Source of the DNA: Astrothelium macrocarpum
Taxonomy: Eukaryota; Ascomycota; Dothideomycetes; Trypetheliales; Trypetheliaceae
Assembly (NCBI GenBank): GCA_021030915.1
Contig: JAGEMR010000244.1
Coordinates: 1 to 22,703, forward strand
Direction: 5' to 3'
DNA length: 22,703 bases
The translations under genes and the position numbers were made by a program. Positions within the stretch are counted from its first letter, which is position 1. The number at the start of each line of letters is the position of its first letter. Below the pieces are notes generated by a model. It made no database searches. It had not been told where the DNA came from and saw only the letters and a list, made by a program, of their open reading frames with translations. Below are positions 9,981 through 18,747 of this stretch, piece after piece.

Positions 9981-10490
9981 CGTTTATTGAAATTATCTTC
10001 CGCTCTTCTTATTATACGTCTTTATCGGAATTGTATCCAGGATAATTGTCCTTATCACCTGACCCAGGATTCAGAAAAATATACCGAATATATAAGAAAA
10101 GCGGTTTCTTATAATTTAATTATTTCGGATCAGACGTTCGAAAAGATCAATATTTAAATGAATCAATTATGGAATGAATTATAAAAGAATATCCGGATAT
10201 AATAAAAGATTATTACGTGAATAATTTGTTTAAATTCGTAAATGAATTTATTACGTCAGAGATAATAAAATCTTATTATTCAAAAAGTACAGAATATAGA
10301 AGAAATTTGTACTGATAAGGTAGCAAATTCTGTATAATGGAACGTGACCGACGAAATCTTTGAGATTCCGGATTTCGATATATCGTCCCTAAATTTTTCA
10401 TTGAATTTTCTGAATGATAATATTTCAGAAATTACTGATGATTCTTTCAGATAATTGGAATATTTATTTCAAAAGAAGAAATTGATCTGA
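9981..10490 (+). pseudogene. extra antisense ORF of the gypsy element (decayed)
   Basis: Between the end of pol and the 3' LTR there is a plus-strand reading, opposite to gag-pol. It contains TQDSEKYTEYIRKAV and SDQTFEKIN, then an acidic tail with DEIFEIPDFDISS. About 11 in-frame stops interrupt it, but comparison with the second copy (22348-22703) shows stops facing Gln, Trp or Arg codons at matching positions, each explained by transitions. The SEKYTEY and FEKINI segments are the same in both copies. So an ancestral protein was encoded here, tail-to-tail with pol. No domain is recognised; it is mostly charged and helical in appearance. Its start is unclear because the copies differ by one base in a T-run upstream. 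Confidence 0.6.
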
Positions 10491-10689
10491 TTTTTTATAA
10501 TATATTCCTTTTTTTTTACAGAATTCTTTAATTTTCTATTGACATTTTTTTAGATTCTTTAATATTTTTTATATATTTTCTAAATCTGGATATTCTTTCT
10601 ATTTGATCAGATATAATTTATTATGATAATTGAATATTTTTTCTATTTTAAATTCGTTCTCTTTTTCTGATTTAAAATAAAATATTTCT

Positions 10690-13600
10690 TGATACAATAT
10701 TATTATATTTATTGATTGGAATAAGGATATATAGAATATTGGATGAATTTTGATATTTTATGATAATTTCAATTTAAAATTTATTGATCCCTTTTATTTT
10801 TATATCAGAAACGGTCCGATATTGACTGATTCTAATTTTTTGATTGATAATTTATTTTTAAAATTTTTGATAAATAAATATATCTTATCTTTCTTTTTTA
10901 ATTGAAATCTGTTTTTTCTGAAGGTATTTATTTTTATATTTCTGATTAATATCTATTAATTATTTTTCTGGATATTTTCTCATATTTATATCAGAATTTC
11001 CAATTTATATGATACGTTTTATTATATTTGATCCGAAAATATTTCCGTGTTTTATTTAATTCGATTTTTATTATTTTATTCTAAAATATATTCTATTAGT
11101 ATTTTTTATATGATTGACGATATTTTCTGATTTAATATTAATTATACCATAAATAATAAAGATATCCAATTATTGTACTGATTATTCATATAATATTTCA
11201 AATATTATTCTAATATCTGATTTATGCGTTCTGTCTGGCTATTGGTTTTTTTATAATATATCGTGAATATTTTCAATTTGATTCCGAATTCATTTAAAAT
11301 TATTTTCCAATAGACTGATATAAATTTTCGATTTCTGTCAGATATAACATTTATCGGAATTTCAAAATATTTAATTAATTTTTGGAATAATAATTCGGTT
11401 ATGTGAATTATTCGATGATAACGTATTTTATTAATTTATTCATAATAATTATAATTGTGTCATATTCTAATCCTATTATTGGATTTTTCAATTTGAATAA
11501 ATTCGTAATAAAATTTATAATGATCTGTTCGAATGATTTATACGGTGATTTTATTGATATGATTATTCCCTTTTTTATTTATATATTATATTTATTTCTT
11601 TGATATGATTCATATTTAATAATATAATTTTGGATATATTCTTTCATTCTTTCGAAATAACAATTTCGTTAAATATTTTTCATAATTTATATGATTTCTG
11701 GATATTCATAAAATAATCTGATATAATATTTTTCAATAATTTTTTCGATTCTTTCTAATGAAATCATAATTTTTTATTCTATTTGCCAATTTTATTTAAA
11801 AATGGTCAGAATTATATTGATTTTTTTATAATTTTCTGATAATATACCGTCTTGATTGATCTGAAGGACTGTCTGATTTTTGACTTTTTTGGTTATATAA
11901 TCTGATTTTCAATTTAAAACGTCGGTTTTAGAATTATTTTTTTCTGATGTATATTTGATGACAAATTTATATTATTCTAGGAATTCTGATCATCTGATTT
12001 ATCGTCGATTTAATTATTTTATTATTATGAAATAGATGAGATTTTTATAATTTATGAAAATTTCTAAAAATAATGATCCTTCAGCGTATATTCTTTAATA
12101 TTATAAAATAATAATTATGATAAGAAATTCTTTATCATGAATATTATAATTTTGTTCTAATTTTGAAAATTTTCTCGAATAATATTTTATTGGATGCCAT
12201 TTCCCATTTTGTATTTGCTGATATAAACATGCCCCTATTGCCAAATCGGACGCATCAATTTCAATCTATATTAATTCTGATGATTCGATAATTTTTAATA
12301 TAGGATTCTATAAATAATCTTCTTTGAATATTTCGAATATTTTCCTTTTTTTTTTTTTGAAAACGAATATTTTTTTAATTTTTATCAGTTCTATCAGAGA
12401 TTGCGTTTTGAAGGAATATTTGTCAATGAATCTTCTATTATAATTAATGAATTTCAAAAAGGATTGAACGTTTTTTATATTTTTTAATTCCGGCCAATTT
12501 TCAATTGATTTTATTTTATCTGAATCAATTTATATGATTCTTATTCTAATAATATAATTTAGGAAATTTGTTTTTTTGATCCAGAATTTATATTTCGATA
12601 ATTTTAATCGTAAATTTCGTTTATCTAATTTTTGGAATATTTATTATACATATTATATATATTCTTTTTTAATCTTTGAATAAATAAAAATATCATTTAA
12701 ATATATTATCACGAATTTGTCGAAATATGATCGTAATATATTATTTACGAATATTTAATAATTAACTGGCGTGTTTATGAATTCAAATGATATGATAAAA
12801 TATTTGAAATATCCATATCTTATTCGAAATATTATCTTCCATTTTTCACCTTCTTTCATTCGTATAAGATTATAAATTTCTAATAAATCCAATTTGATAA
12901 ATCATTATATTTCTGAAAATTTATTTTATAATTTTATGATATTTGATAATGAATATCGATTTTTAATTATTATTTTATTAAATTATCAATAATTCATATA
13001 AAATCGCAAATTTTCATCTTTTTTTAATATGAAAAGAATTAGATATTCTATAAATAATTCCGATTTTCTGATAAAATCCTTTTTTAAATTTTTATTCAAA
13101 TATTTTTTTAATATTTCAAATTCCTTATTGAATAATATATAAATGGATTTAAATATAAATTATTTTCCTATAAGAAATTTTATTTTATGATCCCACGATT
13201 GATATTTAAATAATACCTTAATATCTAATTCTTCTTTAAAAAGATATATCCATTTTTTATATTTTAAGGGAATTTCAGAAATAATTGGGATTATTCCTAA
13301 ATTACTAATCTTCTGACCTCCTTATTCTATTGGAATATCGGCTATATCCGAAATTCTTTTGATAAGAATCTCATTTTTTGAGATGATTTATATGAAATAA
13401 TTATCCGTCTCATTTTTCATTATATCCGGATACGAAAATCTCGATATAATCCCACAATTACATCCGTCTATTTCCAATATCCTGTCTTTCTAATTGATTA
13501 TTGGATTATATTATTACAATTAAAATAATCCTAATATGATATTATATCTGGCCATAATAATGATATCGAACGTGATTTCCTCAGTATATCCTATGATAAT

Positions 13601-13795
13601 TATGAATATTGGTCGAATCTCTTCCAAGATTTCGCCAGTTCCCGGCATTTTTTCTTCTATTATTACGCGTATTACGTATTTTTGATCTTTTGACTTGATT
13701 GATAAATCCAATAATTCCTGAAATCTTTTGAATACAAAATTCCCATTTATTTTTGAATCGATTAATATTTTAATCCCTTTTTTCTTTTCCAACAT
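10690..13795 (-). pseudogene. pol remnant: protease, RT, RNase H, integrase
   Basis: Protease: ILIDSKINGNF around 13768-13736, where the catalytic D-S/T-G has become DSK (GGA to AAA), and ARYNIILGL near 13545. Reverse transcriptase: FVIIYLNDIFIYSK, the YLDD box with GAT to AAT (12703-12692). RNase H: IEIDASDLAIGACLYQQ with WHPIKYYSRKFS after it (about 12270-12150), the best-preserved part. Integrase: DRNRKF, a core aspartate region, and KKTNSQTERI, the HPQTDGQTER box (11258-11223). C-terminal GPF domain: IGPFLIK (10826-10803), and the decayed HPVFHVSLLEP end near 10750-10717. Numerous stops. Changes at key residues are G-to-A or C-to-T. No chromodomain was recognised. Confidence 0.9.
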
Positions 13796-14877
13796 TATTA
13801 TAATATATAATAAATGATTGAATATCTGAATAATATTTAAATCTATATACGTATTCTATATATAGAATTTAAATCTTTTTCCCATAACGAATATATTCTT
13901 ATCGTAATCTATTTTATAAATATGGACGAATATTATATTATTCCATAATCATTATAATAAAAACAGATTTTTCTATTTCTATAATACTATTCGTTGATTA
14001 ATATATATTCTCCTTCCTATTATCGGTGGATGAAATAATTGATCAAATTACAATTTTTTTATGATTATCATTCATATTATATTAATTTTTTTATTACATG
14101 AATTTCACAATTCATATCATCATATTGATAATAATATTTTTTTTTATGATCCGAATAATTTCTATTTATAAATAATTATTTCTGAAAATAATCTCTGATC
14201 TAATAATTATAAATGAATTATGTTGATAAATCCATTTAAAAATATTCAATATTCTTTTTAAATAATAGCGCATTCATAGATATGATTTCTTCTACCTTTT
14301 CGTCTATAAATATACCCTTCTATTATTGATTATATATATACCTTCTACAATTCTTATTATAACACTGCCATCATTACATTCTTCGATATTCAGAATATCG
14401 TGAATTCTATATATCAATAATATAATTTCATCAAACGTTTTCTTTCATTTTTCGATATTCTCAATATTCTGATAATTGATATTCTGAATTTCGATATTCT
14501 TCTGACAAAATTAATCGTTTATAATTCGAACTAATTATATCAAATGAAATATTTTTCTATATTTCGAAATTCTCTGATAATAATTCCATAAAAATCCCAA
14601 ATTATTCTCTGAAAATTTGTATCGTAATAATATATATTGGGCAGTTAGGAATCGTACATAATCTAATCATAAGATGATTCTTATGATTCGGTTATTTCAG
14701 TATTTTTCCGACATATTACTGAAATATGAATTCGATTATAAAATGCCCTCTTATAATTCGAATTATTCGCTGATTTGATTGTATTGTATATTCACGTATT
14801 CTTTCACGGGCTTCTTATATATTTCTTGATACCAGAGGTGGATTATCCTCTCCACCATCATCCTATTAGTCGAATTA

Positions 14878-15132
14878 TCATTCATTTCTCTCATCGGACA
14901 CTTTCTGGATGGTCCCTTCGACTAAAATTTCCTCATTCAGGTCATCTATTAAAACCATATTGATTTCTCTTTCCATGATTACGATTTCCCGCCGTATTAT
15001 ATTGGATTTGGATCGGCAATTTTTTACGAAATATTCCTCTTTTTCATAAAAATAACATTTTTTATCTTTGGATCCTTTTTTTGGACAGATATTGTCCTTC
15101 TTTTTTCCTTTTTCGATAAAATTAAAATCCAT
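14878..15132 (-). pseudogene. gag C-terminal remnant with decayed CCHC zinc knuckle
   Basis: The minus-strand reading holds CYFYEKEEYFVKNC (15057-15016), recognisable as a CX2CX4HX4C knuckle in which the second Cys is Tyr, the Gly is Glu and the His is Tyr; each is one G-to-A or C-to-T change. A Lys-rich stretch precedes it, as in nucleocapsids. The rest of gag (about 15133-15827) and the gag-protease linker (13796-14877) should be here but are too decayed to delimit. Confidence 0.8.
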
Positions 15133-16015
15133 CAGATCACCGTAATCGTTATTCTGAATTCATAAATTTCCCCGTCCTATGGTTAATTTTCGATCTCCCC
15201 TTTTTTCTAGAATTTTCATATATAATTTATCATCCAATTCAATCATTATCTTTATTAATTACGATAGGATATTTATAATATCTATATAACACATTAATTC
15301 ATCTTTGATATTATCTTTAAATCCCCTATAGAATATAAAACGGAATATTTCATCATTCCATTCAATTTATTGAACATATTCCTGGAATCTGATTATATAA
15401 TCTACCGCTAAAATCTTTTATTTAATATTCAAAATTATTTATTCAATTATTATTTATTAATTGGATGTTCCGAATATTTTAATAATTTCTTTTTTAAATA
15501 TATCAAAATTTTGAAATATGCCATTAATCATCTGGTCTCCAGCCCCTGTCATATAACTAATAAAACGTGATTGGATCTAATGAAATATTCTTCCTTTTAT
15601 AAATATGATTATAAAAAGAAATTGATTGATCGTTATGATATCTTCAAACATAAGATATAATTGAATGATATTGAATCAATTTTCCATTTTAAAACGATTT
15701 TCATAAAAATCGTCAGATTTTCTGGCTTTTCCGTCAAATCATGATATAAATCAATTTCCTCCAATCTGGAATGATCTATCGCCGTTCTGCGATTATCCTT
15801 ATTGATTCATTTTGAGAATATTCAACGTATTATGATCCTAAATATTTTTGGAATCAAATCTATTTAAAATCAAAATGGCTTCTGAAATGAATCGATAAAA
15901 GACTGAACTAACAAAAAATGATATAATTTGATAATTCAAAATTCTACTGAAAATATTATCAAAGATTAATTTAGAGAATGACTTTGAATACAACAAATCT
16001 ATAATGATTACGTTG

Positions 16016-16032
16016 CGTTTTTATATATTTGC
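16016..16032 (-). promoter_or_regulatory. TATA box of the 5' LTR
   Basis: On the minus strand AAATATATAAAAACGC is found here and is unchanged in all three LTRs in the window, despite mutation around it. It is flanked by GTTGC and GCAAC, which pair. Position inside the 5' LTR and orientation toward gag suit a core promoter. Confidence 0.55.
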
Positions 16033-16042
16033 AACATTTCCA

Positions 16043-16166
16043 GACTCATAACAGAAGATTCCTGAGCCAGGGGTTGACTCTCCTGGCTCATAGCATGAGC
16101 CCTCTGAGCCAAAGGTTGGCTCTCCTGGCTCATAGCATGAGCTTTCTGAGCCAGAGGTCGGGCGGG
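16043..16166. repeat. 42-bp palindromic tandem repeats in the right LTR
   Basis: Units start at 16043, 16085 and 16127. The middle unit is perfect: a 17-bp hairpin (GGCTCAT-AGC-ATGAGCC), 4 bp, a 17-bp hairpin (GAGCCAA-AGG-TTGGCTC), 4 bp. This is the best-preserved of the three arrays. Confidence 0.9.
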
Positions 16167-16205
16167 TACACGGACGTGTACACAGCCCTCTCAGTGGTCA
16201 CAACA

Positions 16206-16210
16206 GATAT
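16206..16210 (+). repeat. target-site duplication GATAT, right copy
   Basis: Directly follows the terminal CA of the right LTR and equals 9467-9471. Confidence 0.9.
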
Positions 16211-17118
16211 TTATTTTTAAAATTATTAAAAATATTTGAAAAAAGATTAAATTATAATCATTTAATTCTGATATTATATTTAATAAAATTAAAAAATAAT
16301 CAAATAAATTTTTTTTAAATTAAATTAAAATTTTTATTAAATTTTTAAATAATATTATTAAAATATAAAAATTTATATATAAAATTTTTAATTCGAATTT
16401 TAATATTATTAAAATGATAATTAATGATATAATTTTTTATTTTCAAATTCAAAATAAAATTTTTAAATATAAAAATTTATATTTATAATAATTTTTAAAA
16501 TAAAAAAAGATTCGCCGTTATTAAAATAAAAAATTATCATTATTTTCTGAAAAAAATAATAATAATTTCATATAATTCTTTTCATTAATAAAAATTAAAA
16601 TCTGATAAATAATTATAATTAATAAAAATTAAAAATTAAAAATTCAACGATTATAAAAAAAAATTCAAAAAATGGAATAATAATAATATAAAAGAATTCA
16701 AAAATAATTGAAATATAAATATAAATTAGAAAAATAATAATAACGAATTCAAAAATCAGAATAAAACGTTTAAAAAAAATAATAATATCAAAAGATTCTT
16801 AAATAATAATAAATAATTTAATAATTTTATAATGAAATTAAATTTTATAAAAAATTTTTATAAATATTTATAAAATTATTAAATATTTAAATTTTCGAAT
16901 TGAATTCATATTATATAAAATTATCTAAAATCGGAAATTTGCGATTATCAGATCAATTTTCATATATCCGATATCAATCATAATATCTTTTAAATTAAAT
17001 TAAAATTATAAAATATTTCAATAGATATCTATAATTATCATCATTTAATTATTTAATTAATAATTATTATGATTGTTGAAATAATGGAGGGGAAAGGACT
17101 GTTTGGAAGCGGCAACTT
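16211..17118. other. AT-rich remains of the TA-target element, right part
   Basis: Nearly all A/T. The few C are mostly in TC and the few G mostly in GA; the exceptions are mainly ACG. It would hold the 3' half of the pogo-like transposase but no motif can be read. A short less-mutated stretch (about 17075-17118) borders the TIR. Confidence 0.7.
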
Positions 17119-17162
17119 GGTGTTGCAGATACCCGTGGGTTGCACGGACCCGTGGATACTCC
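17119..17162 (-). repeat. right terminal inverted repeat of the TA-target element
   Basis: 44 bp identical in reverse complement to 8264-8307, followed by TA at 17163-17164. Host-like sequence of normal composition begins immediately outside. Confidence 0.85.
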
Positions 17163-17215
17163 TATGTCTATGGAGCTTGATACATGAGATGAAAATGGAG
17201 GACCCTGGCGCTAAG

Positions 17216-18069
17216 CCACTAGCGTCATTACTTAATCTGTTATCTAAGCTCTCTGGGGGCATAATAATTTTACTTTATGAGTTTGTTAGCAGTTTGAAAA
17301 ACGTGCTAAAAGATGTCGAGGCCATTCGTAGAGAAATATGCGCTCTTCATAACTGCCTTTCCGAACTGTCTTGCCTCTAAACGCGCGATATAGAAATCTG
17401 TGGAACAATACAAAGACTCGGACTCCGCCAGGCTGTGGCAGATTGCGGCAAAGCTTGCGCTAAACTTCAAGAGGACCTTGCTAAGTGGACTGCACCTCTG
17501 ACAGCTTCTTTGAAGCAAGACTTACTTGCGAGACTACATTTCCGGTGGCACCGAAAGGCAATAGAGAGTGTGATCAACGAGATCTCTACAACCAAGCAGA
17601 CGACAATTCTCGCTGTTGTTGTAACGCAGCTGTAATACCAGAACTGAGAAACACGAAAAGTGACCCAAGCTGATCCGAACTCAGATCGATTAAACTGAAC
17701 AGTTCCACTTCACATGTTGAGAAACGCGCTTTGTTGACTGAAATTGAAGCAAGGATTGCGAACATGCCAGGCGGACGAGCTCCTGGGAATACTCGGACTT
17801 CCGCCTCAAGTTACGGAAGTTTCGAAGAAAGACGACAAGGAGCCAATACAGGTATGCCCATGGTGGCAGCAATACAGAGCCAGGAGAGAGAGCCAAGGAT
17901 ACAAGATCGACTGGGAGTACAAGCATTTGGAAAGATCAACGCAGGAGGGACACTCAATCATATAGGTATGCCGAAAGAGGCGGCACTCTATATTACTGTG
18001 CGTAAACAGACTTTCGGAGACGTGACAACAACAAATTCGTCTCGCGGGAATACGATTGGAATGTGGTAG
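17216..18069 (+). pseudogene. gene B, remaining exons: helical PigL_N-type domain plus two C-terminal motif repeats
   Basis: Reading opens at an AAG acceptor at 17215 or 17248, or at a fallback ATG at 17195. It gives LLYEFVSSLKNVLKDVEAIR and DCGKACAKLQEDLAKWTAPL, typical of fungal STAND/PigL_N-type N-terminal helical bundles. TAA at 17378-17380 interrupts the frame, which continues unshifted to 17631; CAA to TAA explains it. Intron 17632-17684 (GTAATA, branch CTGAT, CAG) joins in frame to 17685-18069. The last part carries two repeats: QAFGKINAGGTLNHIGM (17920-17970) and QTFGDVTTTNSSRGNTIGM (18007-18063), 29 residues apart, ending two codons before the stop. This C-terminal position matches amyloid-motif effectors such as HET-S. 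Exon 1 is at 8152. The gene is broken by transposons and a stop. Confidence 0.65.
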
Positions 18070-18117
18070 ATTTGTAGGAGATCAGTCTTATTGCTATATG
18101 ACATACCTATGTTGGTC

Positions 18118-18205
18118 CTATGTCGTCACTGCGGAAAGGTACCGGATAGAGTGCAAGTACTGAGTTCAAATAAGCCTTGTGGACCGTATACTTATGAGTC
18201 ACCTT
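18118..18205 (+). repeat. direct repeat, copy A
   Basis: Shares AAGCCTTGTGGACC, CTTATGA and TCACC in the same order and spacing with 18440-18531. This copy is the less AT-rich one. Confidence 0.55.
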
Positions 18206-18439
18206 AATCAAAGATCTTCTGTTTTAGGTAGTCGGCGTTATCCATCTTGAACTTGTGGATGTGGAGGTTCAGTCGGGGTGCTGTCAATAGCGAATGTGGA
18301 CGAAAGTCGACGAAGAAGCCATTGGGCGAAATTTAAATATTTATTGAATCTGTTAAGACATTGAGGATTCATGTATCATTTTATGATTATAAAAGATAAA
18401 AATAATTTCATTATTCTATTAATTTGTTATGATTTATAA

Positions 18440-18531
18440 TCACATCATCATTGTGAAAAGATATCGAGTATGGTGTCAATATTGAGTTTGAAAAAGCCTT
18501 GTGGACCAGATAGAACACTTATGAATCACCC
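18440..18531 (+). repeat. direct repeat, copy B
   Basis: About 320 bp downstream of copy A. Most differences are C-to-T or G-to-A changes in this copy, plus a few small gaps, consistent with duplication followed by RIP-like mutation. Confidence 0.55.
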
Positions 18532-18747
18532 CGTATTCTTAGTGATAGCTTCCCAATTCGACACTGATAGACTTGTGAAACGTGGGTAAAGAAGGCTAAA
18601 TTTCAAGTCACGGAGATACCACGAGCCAATGATGATCATATCTTGTATGCAATCTCGTACTAGCGCTCTTTACCAGTACCTGGACTATCTGAGTTATTGG
18701 AAGAGTTTCTGCGAAAATTATTTGGATCGTTGCTAGAAACATTACAC

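Larger units (their letters stand above)
9472..16205 (-). mobile_element. Ty3/gypsy LTR retrotransposon, full length, RIP-decayed
   Basis: 6,734 bp bounded by two 378-bp LTRs and a perfect 5-bp target duplication. The coding strand is minus: Gag zinc knuckle (15057-15016), protease (about 13759), reverse transcriptase (YLND at 12703-12692), RNase H (12256-12215) and integrase (11258-11223, 10826-10803) appear in that order. RT/RH before integrase defines Ty3/gypsy. A polypurine tract lies just inside the left LTR, which is therefore the 3' LTR. The coding region is full of stops and transition changes at catalytic codons, so it cannot move by itself. It lies inside the TA-target element and inserted after it. 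Confidence 0.96.
15828..16205 (-). repeat. 5' LTR of the gypsy element (right)
   Basis: 378 bp, same length as the left LTR. The half at 15828-16020 is strongly mutated (for example TGTT to TATT at the edge), whereas 16021-16205, with the palindromic array, is close to intact. I could not find a convincing tRNA primer-binding site in the minus-strand sequence following 15828; mutation may have hidden it. Confidence 0.95.
8264..17162 (+). mobile_element. Tc1/mariner-type (Fot1/Pot2/pogo-like) element, RIP-decayed, carrying a nested gypsy element
   Basis: Perfect 44-bp terminal inverted repeats (8264-8307 and 17119-17162) are each flanked outside by TA (8262-8263 and 17163-17164), the target duplication of this superfamily. 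Subtracting the nested gypsy element and one 5-bp target copy leaves about 2,160 bp, close to fungal Fot1/Pot2 elements, which also have TIRs of about 43-44 bp. A start codon 49 bp inside the left TIR opens a transposase-like N-terminus. The interior is otherwise erased by transitions. Orientation is plus, by that start. It sits in the presumed first intron of gene B. Confidence 0.75.
18070..18747. other. intergenic between convergent gene B and the LIM gene
   Basis: No gene seen. It contains a diverged direct repeat (18118-18205 and 18440-18531) and a moderately AT-rich, partly mutated patch at about 18330-18470. Confidence 0.5.

Noticed and set aside
16029..16220. Plus-strand ORF with 14-residue repeats in the LTRs
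   Set aside because: A translation of the 42-bp palindromic array; frame and stops are not conserved and the array is better explained as DNA/RNA structure.
17069..17194. Start of gene B placed at 17069
   Set aside because: That start lies inside the transposon and reads through its TIR; the protein similarity begins only after 17195.
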